A stretch of DNA of 5,448 bases from Nitrospirae bacterium RIFCSPLOW2_12_42_9. Lineage in GTDB: Bacteria; Nitrospirota; 9FT-COMBO-42-15; HDB-SIOI813. Positions within the stretch are counted from its first letter, which is position 1; each line of letters begins with the position of its first letter. The notes under the pieces are model-generated. The model had not been told where the DNA came from. It searched no databases and worked only from the letters and a program-made list of their open reading frames with translations. Below, piece by piece: positions 1 through 5,353 of this stretch. The position numbers were made by a program, and so were the translations under genes. The DNA lies in the NCBI GenBank assembly GCA_001805205.1, contig MHER01000127.1:1-5448 (forward strand), written 5' to 3'.

Positions 1-98
1 TAAAGCGGTTCAAGGCCGGACCAATGGGAAAGGCTATGCAAAGGAAGAAGTTTATGAGCCATATTACAATGGTTCTTACACCTAAAGCGAAAAGATAG
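1..98 (+). CDS. rplV: 50S ribosomal protein L22, C-terminal part (5' truncated by window edge)
   Basis: The frame with codons starting at base 3 reads 31 residues to a TAG at 96-98, including RFKAGPMGKAMQRKKFMSH and ending in a basic tail. This is the conserved C-terminal strand region of L22, which binds 23S rRNA and sends a beta hairpin into the peptide exit tunnel; the hairpin lies partly upstream of the visible part. The gene sits directly before rpsC, with 12 nt between them, as in the standard S10 operon. Only the C-terminus is visible, so length and start cannot be judged. The identification rests on the sequence of this tail plus gene order. Confidence 0.93.
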   Translation, partial: KRFKAGPMGKAMQRKKFMSHITMVLTPKAKR

Positions 99-110
99 GA
101 GGGAGGAAAT

Positions 111-767
111 TTGGGACAGAAGGTTCATCCTATAGGATTTAGATTAGGGTATACAAAATCCTGGAGTTCAAAGTGGTATGCTGAACGTGAATATGCCTCC
201 TTACTCCATGAAGATATAAGGGTTAGAAAACTTGTAAAGGATAAGTTGTCACATGCAGGTGTTTCAAGGATTGAGATAGAGCGCTCTGCCCAGACAGCAA
301 AGATCAATATTTATACAGCAAGACCGGGAATTATAATAGGCAGAAAAGGTGCAGAGGTGGAAAAGTTAAAAAAGGATCTGGAGCTTGTTACAGGCAAGCA
401 GATACATATCAATATAATGGAAGTTAAGAAACCCGAGGTAGATGCACAGCTTGTTGCTGAAAATATTGCTTCACAGCTTGAAAAGAGGGTTGCATTCAGG
501 AGGGCCATGAAAAAGAGTGTTGCTGCTGCATTGAGATTCCAGGCCCAGGGTATAAAGATCAGGTGTTCCGGACGTCTCGCAGGTACGGAGATTGCCAGGT
601 CAGAGTGGTATAAGGAAGGCAGGATACCCCTGCATACCTTGAGGGCGGATATAGATTATGGGCTGGCTGAAGCAAAGACAACATATGGACAGATAGGGAT
701 AAAGGTCTGGATATATAAAGGTGAGATACTTCCGGACAGGGAGGGGATGACAGGTGCTGTCACCTAA
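111..767 (+). CDS. rpsC: 30S ribosomal protein S3
   Basis: A 218-residue S3 of normal length beginning [13 protein letters not shown]. The start is a TTG preceded by a strong purine-rich Shine-Dalgarno (AGGAGGGAGG, 98-107). The N-terminal half contains a type II KH RNA-binding domain with the GRKG loop at residues 77-80. The C-terminal half has the S3 family block around residues 150-205 ([20 protein letters not shown] and the following LRADIDYG). The FRRAMKK segment (129-135) matches the basic patch that in E. coli S3 contributes to mRNA unwinding at the entry channel. S3 sits on the head of the 30S subunit with S10 and S14. Its 3' end overlaps rplP by 14 nt, which suggests translational coupling. 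Confidence 0.98.
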   Translation: MGQKVHPIGFRLGYTKSWSSKWYAEREYASLLHEDIRVRKLVKDKLSHAGVSRIEIERSAQTAKINIYTARPGIIIGRKGAEVEKLKKDLELVTGKQIHINIMEVKKPEVDAQLVAENIASQLEKRVAFRRAMKKSVAAALRFQAQGIKIRCSGRLAGTEIARSEWYKEGRIPLHTLRADIDYGLAEAKTTYGQIGIKVWIYKGEILPDREGMTGAVT

Positions 768-1167
768 GAAGGTAAAATACAGGAAACATCAAAAGGGACG
801 CATGACAGGCAAGGCTTCAAGGGGAAGTGAGTTAAGTTTTGGGAGCTATGGCATAAAGTCTCTTGAACCCGGGTACTTAACAGCAAGACAGATAGAGGCG
901 GCCCGTATTGCAATAACAAGGCATGTCAAGAGGGGCGGCCGGATATGGATAAGGATATTCCCTGATAAACCCATAACCAAGAAACCGGCAGAGACAAGGA
1001 TGGGAAAAGGGAAGGGGCCTGTTGAGGCATGGGTTGCTGTGATACAACCAGGACGTATTTTATATGAGATGGATGGTGTGACCAAAGAGATAGCACAGCA
1101 GGCGCTCAAGCTTGCTGCGCATAAACTGCCTATGGCAACAAAGTTTGTTGTAAGAGGTGAACTATAA
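754..1167 (+). CDS. rplP: 50S ribosomal protein L16
   Basis: A 137-residue L16, typical length. It starts [17 protein letters not shown] and carries the conserved [19 protein letters not shown] block at residues 82-100. L16 binds 23S rRNA near the A-site tRNA elbow and is a late assembly factor needed for peptidyl transferase function. The GTG start at 754 lies inside the end of rpsC and has GGGAGGGG (739-746) as its Shine-Dalgarno. The TAA stop (1165-1167) is followed one base later by ATGAAAC, the left boundary of the inserted repeat. The purine stretch AGAGGTGA (1153-1160) in its last codons looks like a Shine-Dalgarno for a gene starting at 1169, now separated from rpmC. Confidence 0.98.
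   Translation: MLSPKKVKYRKHQKGRMTGKASRGSELSFGSYGIKSLEPGYLTARQIEAARIAITRHVKRGGRIWIRIFPDKPITKKPAETRMGKGKGPVEAWVAVIQPGRILYEMDGVTKEIAQQALKLAAHKLPMATKFVVRGEL
1153..1160 (+). promoter_or_regulatory. Probable ancestral rpmC Shine-Dalgarno, now stranded upstream of the repeat
   Basis: AGAGGTGA lies in the last codons of rplP, 8 nt before an ATG at 1169. Overlapping Shine-Dalgarno sites of this kind are common in this operon (for example before rplX and rpmD). The ATG at 1169 now opens only a 23-codon frame that stops at 1238-1240 inside the repeat. I infer this was the original rpmC ribosome-binding site before the repeat entered. Its match to the anti-Shine-Dalgarno is seen directly; its former role is inference. 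Confidence 0.5.
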
Positions 1168-1180
1168 AATGAAACATTCA

Positions 1181-1195
1181 TGTCTCAAAGAGACA
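1181..1195 (+). other. Small hairpin at the left part of repeat copy 1
   Basis: TGTCTC-AAA-GAGACA forms a 6-bp stem with a 3-nt loop. The corresponding bases of copy 2 (5366-5380) differ at seven positions yet keep the outer five pairs, with two pairs changed on both sides (C-G to T-A and T-A to A-T). That is compensatory change over two copies only, so the support for a conserved structure is modest. Confidence 0.5.
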
Positions 1196-1222
1196 CAAAG
1201 GACAATGAAAACAGGCGTAGAC

Positions 1223-1248
1223 GTAGGGACAGACCTTTAGGTCTGTCC
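1223..1248 (+). repeat. REP-like arm A: GTAG plus perfect 10-bp hairpin
   Basis: GTAG (1223-1226) is followed at once by GGACAGACCT-TT-AGGTCTGTCC, a perfect 10-bp stem with a 2-nt loop. GTAG at the 5' foot of a hairpin is the signature recognised by REP-associated tyrosine transposases. It is not followed by a T run, so it does not look like an intrinsic terminator. The identical arm is present in copy 2 at 5408-5433. Confidence 0.8.
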
Positions 1249-1257
1249 AACAGGAAA

Positions 1258-1284
1258 GGGACAAACCTAAAGGTTTGTCCCTAC
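1258..1284 (-). repeat. REP-like arm B: inverted partner, 11-bp hairpin plus CTAC
   Basis: GGGACAAACCT-AA-AGGTTTGTCCC is a perfect 11-bp stem with a 2-nt loop, followed by TAC so that CTAC (1281-1284) mirrors the GTAG of arm A. The reverse complement of 1259-1284 differs from arm A at only two of 26 positions. Those two positions pair with each other in the hairpin (G-C in arm A, A-T in arm B), so the stem is kept. No T tract follows. Only its first six bases are visible in copy 2. Confidence 0.8.
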
Positions 1285-1296
1285 AGCGTGGTGTTT

Positions 1297-1303
1297 GGGG
1301 GGG
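1297..1303 (+). promoter_or_regulatory. G7 tract serving as the present rpmC ribosome-binding site
   Basis: Seven consecutive G followed by A precede the GTG start at 1312. GGGGG at 1299-1303 can pair with the CCUCC of 16S rRNA if one G-U wobble is allowed, with an 8-nt gap to the start. No better purine stretch lies nearby. Unlike the GGAGG-type sites of neighbouring genes, this appears to come with the right end of the repeat. Confidence 0.5.
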
Positions 1304-1311
1304 ATTTTCAG

Positions 1312-1512
1312 GTGAAACTGAATGAGATAAAAGATGCGACCCCGGATGAATTGTCACAACGTGAAGATGAGCTTAGGAAGGAGTTGTTCAACCTCAGATT
1401 CCAGAAGGTGATCAGCGGCCTTGAAAATCCAATGAGGATGAGTCAGGTCAGGAAAGAGATCGCAAGGATTAAAACAATAATGAACGGGAGAAGGATTACG
1501 TCCGGAGGTTAA
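1312..1512 (+). CDS. rpmC: 50S ribosomal protein L29
   Basis: A 66-residue L29 starting at GTG 1312 with [16 protein letters not shown], the two-helix fold, and the family block around [15 protein letters not shown] near the C-terminus. L29 sits on 23S rRNA beside the exit tunnel next to L23. The frame is open upstream to an ATG at 1180, but that 44-residue arginine-rich extension is translated repeat DNA and is not part of L29. 66 residues is normal for the family. The gene is separated from rplP by the repeat and has an atypical G-run Shine-Dalgarno. Deleting the DNA between the two TGAAAC hexamers would give it an ATG start and a better Shine-Dalgarno. It ends 1 nt before rpsQ. Confidence 0.96.
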   Translation: MKLNEIKDATPDELSQREDELRKELFNLRFQKVISGLENPMRMSQVRKEIARIKTIMNGRRITSGG

Positions 1513-1513
1513 A

Positions 1514-1789
1514 TTGGCACAAAAGAGCAGGAAAGAGTATATAGGCGAAGTGGTAAGCGATAAGATGGATAAGACAGTTGCTGTTATGGTAGAAAGTCTG
1601 TACCAACATCCCCAATATGGCAAGGTGGTTAAAAGACGAAAAAAATTTATGGCACATGACGAGGAACGTAAATGTCGTATCGGGGATAAGGTAAAGATAA
1701 TCGAGACAAGGCCTCTTAGTAAAACAAAAAACTGGAAGGTTATAGAAGTGCTGGAATCCATACATGCCGGAGAGGCGGAGAATCGATGA
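1514..1789 (+). CDS. rpsQ: 30S ribosomal protein S17
   Basis: A 91-residue S17 with an OB fold. The start [20 protein letters not shown] and the signature block at residues 57-76 ([20 protein letters not shown]) are both typical. S17 binds the 5' domain of 16S rRNA early in 30S assembly. The start is TTG at 1514, one base after the rpmC stop, with GGAGG (1504-1508) inside the last rpmC codons, which implies coupled translation. The 3' end overlaps rplN by ATGA (4 nt). The C-terminal tail HAGEAENR is a little longer than in E. coli S17 but ordinary among bacteria. Confidence 0.98.
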   Translation: MAQKSRKEYIGEVVSDKMDKTVAVMVESLYQHPQYGKVVKRRKKFMAHDEERKCRIGDKVKIIETRPLSKTKNWKVIEVLESIHAGEAENR

Positions 1790-2154
1790 TTCAGCCGAGG
1801 ACTATTTTAGAGGTTGCGGATAACTCAGGTGCAAAAAAGGTGATGTGCATCAGGGTCATGGGTGGTTCAAACAGAAGATATGCTAGTATTGGCGATATTA
1901 TAGTGGTCAGTGTTAAGGAGGCACTTCCTGAGGGTAATACAAAAAAGGGGCAGGTTGCAAAGGCAGTTGTTGTACGTTCTGTAGACAGTTTACGCCGTGA
2001 CGACGGTTCTTATATCAGGTTCGACAGGAATGCAGCTGTCCTTATTAATCCCCAGGGTGAACCAATAGGTACAAGGATCTTTGGTCCGGTAGCAAGAGAG
2101 CTGAGGTGGAAAAAGTTCATGAAGATAATATCACTCGCACCAGAGGTGGTTTAA
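1786..2154 (+). CDS. rplN: 50S ribosomal protein L14
   Basis: A 122-residue L14, exactly the usual length, starting [18 protein letters not shown]. The L14 signature spans residues 60-87 ([16 protein letters not shown] onward to FDRNAAVLI). L14 forms part of an inter-subunit bridge to 16S rRNA and is the docking site for the silencing factor RsfS. The ATG overlaps the rpsQ stop in an ATGA junction, and AGAGGCGGAG (1771-1780) is the Shine-Dalgarno. In E. coli this gene opens the spc operon with its own promoter. Here there is no intergenic space, so rpsQ and rplN are probably on one transcript. Confidence 0.98.
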   Translation: MIQPRTILEVADNSGAKKVMCIRVMGGSNRRYASIGDIIVVSVKEALPEGNTKKGQVAKAVVVRSVDSLRRDDGSYIRFDRNAAVLINPQGEPIGTRIFGPVARELRWKKFMKIISLAPEVV

Positions 2155-2474
2155 TGGGTATGCATATAAAAAAAGGTGACTCAGTTGCAGTGCTGACAGG
2201 CAAGGAAAAGGGCAAGAGGGGAAAGATTATAAAAGTCCTCTCTTCCGGCAGAAACCTCAGGGTGCTTATAGAGAGGATTAATATCATCAAGAAACACATG
2301 AAACCCAATGCAAAAAATAAAGAGGGTGGAATACTTGAGATGGAGGGACCAATAGAGATTTCAAATGTATCTGTGGTCTGTCCCAAATGTGATAAGGTAA
2401 CAAGAACAGGAATTAAAATAACGGATGAGAAGAAGGTACGTTACTGCAAGAAGTGCAAAGAGATAATTGACTAA
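2154..2474 (+). CDS. rplX: 50S ribosomal protein L24 (four-cysteine form)
   Basis: A 106-residue L24 beginning [20 protein letters not shown], a KOW motif at about residues 4-30. It is an assembly-initiating protein that binds 23S rRNA domain I near the tunnel exit. The C-terminus carries CPKC (76-79) and CKKC (98-101), a possible zinc ribbon seen in many but not all bacterial L24. The ATG at 2154 overlaps the rplN stop by 1 nt (TAATG) and has GAGGTGG (2143-2149) upstream. The frame is open to a GTG at 2106, but that would add 16 residues inside rplN without homology. A second ATG at 2160 is possible but farther from the Shine-Dalgarno. Confidence 0.97.
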   Translation: MGMHIKKGDSVAVLTGKEKGKRGKIIKVLSSGRNLRVLIERINIIKKHMKPNAKNKEGGILEMEGPIEISNVSVVCPKCDKVTRTGIKITDEKKVRYCKKCKEIID

Positions 2475-2492
2475 TAACAGGTTCAGGAAATT

Positions 2493-3059
2493 ATGGTAAA
2501 GACAAAAAGTACAAAAGACATTCCGAGACTTAAAAAGAAATATATTAAAGATGTTATACCGGCATTGATACAGGAATTCTCTTATGAAAATCCGATGGAG
2601 GCACCTCATATAAACAAGGTTGTAATCAACACAGGTGTAGGTGAGGCAGTGCAGAACATAAAACTGCTTGATATGGCAGTAGATGAAATCAAGCTTTTAA
2701 CCGGACAGAAACCTGTAGTTAACAAGGCAAAGAAGTCAATAGCCGGATTTAAACTCCGGGAAGGTATGCCAATTGGATGCAAGGTGACCCTCAGGGGTGA
2801 CATGATGTATGAATTCCTCGACAGACTGATCAGTATTGCCCTTCCACGAATAAGGGATTTCAGGGGGATAAATGGAAACTCCTTTGATGGTAAAGGTAAT
2901 TATACTTTAGGGATAAAAGAACAGTTAATCTTCCCTGAGATCAAGTATGAGACTGTCTCTTTTATTCATGGTTTTGATATAACAATTGTAACAAGTGCAA
3001 AGAGTGATAAAGAGGGAAAGGCATTATTGAAACTTATGGGTATGCCCTTCAGGAATTAA
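2493..3059 (+). CDS. rplE: 50S ribosomal protein L5
   Basis: A 188-residue L5. The family block runs from about residue 69 to 102, with [20 protein letters not shown], then [14 protein letters not shown], and later [11 protein letters not shown] (140-150) and [12 protein letters not shown] (159-170). L5 binds 5S rRNA in the central protuberance and contacts P-site tRNA and S13. The common start of L5 aligns near PRLKKKY, so the protein has about 8-10 extra N-terminal residues ([10 protein letters not shown]). No ATG, GTG or TTG lies between, so the extension appears real. The Shine-Dalgarno is weak (AGGA, 2485-2488). The gap to rplX is 18 nt, where E. coli has its S8 repressor site. Confidence 0.98.
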   Translation: MVKTKSTKDIPRLKKKYIKDVIPALIQEFSYENPMEAPHINKVVINTGVGEAVQNIKLLDMAVDEIKLLTGQKPVVNKAKKSIAGFKLREGMPIGCKVTLRGDMMYEFLDRLISIALPRIRDFRGINGNSFDGKGNYTLGIKEQLIFPEIKYETVSFIHGFDITIVTSAKSDKEGKALLKLMGMPFRN

Positions 3060-3082
3060 AATCATTTTTATGGAGAGTGGAT

Positions 3083-3268
3083 GTGGCTAAGAAATCATTG
3101 ATGGTAAAGGCTAAAAGGGATCCTAAATTCAAGGTCAGGGGGTATAACCGATGTCCGCTATGCGGCAGGTCCAGGGCTTTTCTTCGAAAGTTCCGTATGT
3201 GCCGTATATGTTTCAGGGCACTGAGCCTTAAAGGGGATATACCGGGGGTAATTAAATCAAGCTGGTAA
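3083..3268 (+). CDS. rpsN: 30S ribosomal protein S14, zinc-binding type Z
   Basis: A 61-residue S14 of the short zinc-binding class. It reads [20 protein letters not shown], then C24-x2-C27 and C40-x2-C43, the four zinc ligands, and ends PGVIKSSW. S14 belongs to the 30S head near S3 and S19 and is needed for late 30S assembly. I place the start at GTG 3083, 7 nt after GGAG (3072-3075). This gives the canonical MAKK start and the usual 61 residues. An in-frame GTG at 3077 would add two residues and lies within the purine-rich site. Type Z is needed for this length; zinc-free S14 is about 89-101 residues. Confidence 0.97.
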   Translation: MAKKSLMVKAKRDPKFKVRGYNRCPLCGRSRAFLRKFRMCRICFRALSLKGDIPGVIKSSW

Positions 3269-3281
3269 CAGGAGTTATTAA

Positions 3282-3680
3282 ATGGTAATGACAGATCCAA
3301 TAGCAGATATGCTTACACGAATAAGAAATGCAAGCAGGCAGGGGCATGCAACTGTTGAGATACCGTTGTCAAGATTAAAGGCCGATATCGCAAAGATATT
3401 GAAAGAGAGCGGTTTTATATCTGATTATAAGATAGCAGGGGAAGGCCTTGCTAAAAATATTTGTGTCTATCTCAGATATACCAGAGAAGACACACCCATA
3501 ATTACAGGCATCAAAAGGGTAAGTAAGCCTGGCTGCCGTGTATATGCGGCAAAGGATGAGGTGAAAAAGGTCATGGGTGGGATAGGGGTTACCATCCTTT
3601 CTACATCAAAAGGTGTTGTAACTGACAGAGATGCCAAAAGGATAGGTGTGGGTGGAGAGATCCTGTGTTATATCTGGTGA
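3282..3680 (+). CDS. rpsH: 30S ribosomal protein S8
   Basis: A 132-residue S8 starting MVMTDPIADMLTRIRNAS, of typical length. The C-terminal signature at about residues 102-132 (GVTILSTSKGVVTDRDAKR, then GGEILCYIW) is the 16S rRNA-binding module. S8 binds the central domain of 16S rRNA (helix 21). In E. coli it also represses spc translation by binding an rRNA-like site near the rplE start. I see no clear copy of that site here. The ATG at 3282 has AGGAG (3270-3274) 7 nt upstream; the in-frame ATG at 3288 would be 13 nt away and is less likely. Confidence 0.98.
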   Translation: MVMTDPIADMLTRIRNASRQGHATVEIPLSRLKADIAKILKESGFISDYKIAGEGLAKNICVYLRYTREDTPIITGIKRVSKPGCRVYAAKDEVKKVMGGIGVTILSTSKGVVTDRDAKRIGVGGEILCYIW

Positions 3681-3704
3681 AGGTTTTAGTGAAGGAAGGG
3701 AAAT

Positions 3705-4241
3705 ATGTCAAGGATAGGTAAAAAGCCAATAGAGATTCCTAAAGGCGTAGATGTAAATATTAACGGACAGAATGTGGCTGTAAAAGGTCCTAAGGGAAGT
3801 CTGCAAAAGTCCTTCCCATCCGAAATTTCGATAACAAAAAAAGATGACGTATTAAGTGTTACCATTGCTAATACTGATAAAGAAACAGGGGCACTTCATG
3901 GTTTATCCAGGACACTTATAGCTAATATGATCGAAGGTGTGATGAAAGGGTTTGAAAAGACATTGGAGATAAGTGGAGTTGGTTATAAGGCGATGTTACA
4001 GGGTAAAAACATTGTCTTAACCCTCGGCTATTCCCATCAGATAACTTATCCACTACCTGCCGGTATTGATGCTGCCATAGATAAACAGACAGTAGTTAAA
4101 TTAAAGGGTATTGACAAGGAATTATTAGGCCAAACTGCATCCAATATCAGAAGTCTGAGAGGGCCTGAACCATACAAGGGTAAAGGTGTAAAATATAAGG
4201 ATGAGAGAATTGTCAGGAAAGAGGGGAAGACCGGGAAATAA
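3705..4241 (+). CDS. rplF: 50S ribosomal protein L6
   Basis: A 178-residue L6 starting MSRIGKKPIEIPKGVDV, normal length. It contains the two tandem L6 folds and the C-terminal signature PEPYKGKGVKY at residues 154-164. L6 binds 23S rRNA near the sarcin-ricin loop, next to the factor-binding site and the L7/L12 stalk base. ATG at 3705 is preceded by AAGGAAGG (3692-3699). The gap to rpsH is 24 nt, the longest ordinary gap in the window, and shows no hairpin or T run. Nothing is unusual in the protein. Confidence 0.98.
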   Translation: MSRIGKKPIEIPKGVDVNINGQNVAVKGPKGSLQKSFPSEISITKKDDVLSVTIANTDKETGALHGLSRTLIANMIEGVMKGFEKTLEISGVGYKAMLQGKNIVLTLGYSHQITYPLPAGIDAAIDKQTVVKLKGIDKELLGQTASNIRSLRGPEPYKGKGVKYKDERIVRKEGKTGK

Positions 4242-4264
4242 GCAAGGTTTAAGGAGAAAAAGAA

Positions 4265-4612
4265 TTGATTAAGTTAGATGAGAGAGAAAAAAGACATAAG
4301 AGGATAAGAAAGAAGTTATACGGGACAGAGGAGCGTCCGAGGTTAAGTATTTTCAGGAGCAACAAACACATTTATGCCCAGATAATAAATGATTTAGAGG
4401 GAAAGACACTTGTCAGTGCCTCTTCTTTAGAAAAAGAGATTAATGCTAAAAATGTCAACTGCGAGCTTTCAAAACAGATTGGAATACTCCTTGGCAAGAG
4501 GGGGCTTGAAAAAGGCATAACCAGGATAGTCTTTGACAGGAGCGGTTATCAATATCATGGTAATATCAAACAATTGGCAGAAGGTGCAAGAGAGGGCGGC
4601 CTGCAGTTTTAG
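4265..4612 (+). CDS. rplR: 50S ribosomal protein L18
   Basis: A 115-residue L18 starting [20 protein letters not shown]. The conserved stretch [18 protein letters not shown] lies at 25-42, and the C-terminal block [20 protein letters not shown] at 89-108. L18 binds 5S rRNA together with L5 and anchors it to 23S rRNA in the central protuberance. The basic N-terminal tail is typical. The start is TTG at 4265, with AAGGAG (4251-4256) 8 nt upstream; no alternative start gives the conserved N-terminus. It lies 23 nt after rplF and 17 nt before rpsE. Confidence 0.98.
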   Translation: MIKLDEREKRHKRIRKKLYGTEERPRLSIFRSNKHIYAQIINDLEGKTLVSASSLEKEINAKNVNCELSKQIGILLGKRGLEKGITRIVFDRSGYQYHGNIKQLAEGAREGGLQF

Positions 4613-4629
4613 CTTAGAAGGAGGTGTTC

Positions 4630-5145
4630 TTGAGTAAGATTAATCCTGAGGAGCTTACACTCAAAGATAAGGTAGTTCATATAAACCGTGTTGCAAAGGT
4701 TGTAAAGGGTGGAAGAAGATTCAGTTTCAGCGCCCTCGTTGTTGTAGGTGATGAGAACGGTTGTATTGGATTTGGTAAGGGGAAGGCCACTGAGGTGCCT
4801 GAAGCAATACGCAAGGCAACAGAACACGCAAAAAAGAACCTTATCAGATTTCCCCTGAGGAATTCCACAATACCTCATGAAGTATTGGGACATTTTGGTG
4901 CAGAAACTATAATAATGAAACCTGCATCCTCAGGAACAGGGGTTATAGCCGGTGGTCCTGTAAGGGCCATGATGGAGGTTTCCGGAGTTCATAACGTATT
5001 ATGCAAATCCATCGGGAGCGGGAATCCGTTTAATGTGGTCAGGGCCACTGTAGAAGGTTTGCTTATGCTCCGTAAACCAGAAGATGTTATAAAGGTGAGA
5101 GAAGGAAAGGTAGAAGCCGACTCATCCGCAGGAGAGAAGGGATAA
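4630..5145 (+). CDS. rpsE: 30S ribosomal protein S5
   Basis: A 171-residue S5. The N-terminal double-stranded-RNA-binding-like domain (about 12-75) contains [19 protein letters not shown] and [17 protein letters not shown]. The C-terminal domain has [21 protein letters not shown] (100-120) and [12 protein letters not shown] (129-140). S5 lies near the mRNA entry channel and affects decoding accuracy. A GTG at 4624 is in frame but forms part of the Shine-Dalgarno AAGGAGGTG (4618-4626), so TTG 4630 is chosen, giving MSKINPEE with 5-nt spacing from AGGAGG. The stop overlaps the rpmD start by 1 nt (TAATG). Confidence 0.97.
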   Translation: MSKINPEELTLKDKVVHINRVAKVVKGGRRFSFSALVVVGDENGCIGFGKGKATEVPEAIRKATEHAKKNLIRFPLRNSTIPHEVLGHFGAETIIMKPASSGTGVIAGGPVRAMMEVSGVHNVLCKSIGSGNPFNVVRATVEGLLMLRKPEDVIKVREGKVEADSSAGEKG

Positions 5146-5327
5146 TGAAAAAGATAGCGATAACCCAGTCAAGAAGTGTTATCGGGACAACGGAAAAACA
5201 AAAGAAGACAGTTCGCGGCCTTGGTTTAAGGAAGATTGGCGAAACAGTAATTAAGGAAGATAGGCCTGAGATCAGGGGAATGATAAGAAAGATATCGCAT
5301 CTTCTGAAAGTTGAAGAGATAAAATAG
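5145..5327 (+). CDS. rpmD: 50S ribosomal protein L30
   Basis: A 60-residue L30 starting [20 protein letters not shown] with the conserved RGLGLRKIGETVIKED segment (24-39) and the C-terminal helix MIRKISHLLKVEE. L30 binds 23S rRNA domains II and V. It is missing from several bacterial lineages, so its presence has some taxonomic value. ATG 5145 overlaps the rpsE stop and has GGAGAGAAGG (5131-5140) upstream. In the standard order rplO follows; here the 121 nt after rpmD hold repeat copy 2 instead, and rplO, if present, is displaced beyond the window. Confidence 0.97.
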   Translation: MKKIAITQSRSVIGTTEKQKKTVRGLGLRKIGETVIKEDRPEIRGMIRKISHLLKVEEIK

Positions 5328-5343
5328 CAGCATAACAATTGAC

Positions 5344-5347
5344 AGGA
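5344..5347 (+). promoter_or_regulatory. Probable ancestral Shine-Dalgarno of the gene after rpmD
   Basis: AGGA stands 6 nt before the ATG at 5354, which begins ATGAAAC. The 26-nt distance from the rpmD stop to this ATG is close to the normal gaps in this operon. I infer it was the ribosome-binding site of rplO before repeat copy 2 entered. Four bases are weak evidence on their own; the parallel with copy 1 is what makes it notable. Confidence 0.35.
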
Positions 5348-5353
5348 TATGAT

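Larger units (their letters stand above)
1169..1312 (+). repeat. Dispersed repeat copy 1 (REP/BIME-like small mobile element) between rplP and rpmC
   Basis: A non-coding repeat fills an unusually long gap (144 nt against 1-24 nt elsewhere). Bases 1169-1263 align without gaps to 5354-5448, 85 of 95 identical; from 1193 on, 69 of 71. The core 1223-1284 is GTAG plus hairpin (1227-1248), a 10-nt spacer, and hairpin plus CTAC (1258-1284). This is the architecture of paired REP sequences moved by REP-associated tyrosine transposases, which recognise GTAG at the hairpin foot. No transposase is encoded here, so it would be a non-autonomous element. The left edge is taken at the ATGAAAC shared by both copies. 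The right edge is inferred from the second TGAAAC at 1313 and is not confirmed, because copy 2 is truncated. Confidence 0.85.

Noticed and set aside
846..1181. Long minus-strand open frames, such as this 111-codon one opposite rplP and others opposite rpmC/rpsQ, rpsE and rpmD
   Set aside because: They lie antisense to well-identified ribosomal genes, have no recognisable protein features, and are expected shadows of the coding strand.
1227..1290. Hairpins as intrinsic transcription terminators
   Set aside because: Neither hairpin is followed by a T run (AACAGGAAAG and TACAGCGTGG follow them), and essential rpmC and downstream genes need read-through.
1180..1311. Open 44-codon arginine-rich N-terminal extension of L29 in frame with rpmC from ATG 1180
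   Set aside because: The extension is translated repeat DNA, has no Shine-Dalgarno at 1180, and has no counterpart in L29, whose normal 66 residues start at GTG 1312. Copy 2 shows the same open frame from 5365 without an L29 after it.
2106..2153. Upstream GTG 2106 as the rplX start
   Set aside because: It would add 16 residues encoded within rplN with no L24 similarity, while ATG 2154 has a Shine-Dalgarno and the usual TAATG overlap.
2440..2530. Possible S8 repressor-binding site near the rplE start, as in E. coli spc mRNA
   Set aside because: The 18-nt rplX-rplE gap and flanks show no clear helix-21-like stem with bulged bases by eye. A covariance search would be needed to find a diverged one.
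4624..4629. GTG 4624 as the rpsE start
   Set aside because: It is part of the AAGGAGGTG Shine-Dalgarno; TTG 4630 has proper spacing and gives the expected S5 N-terminus.
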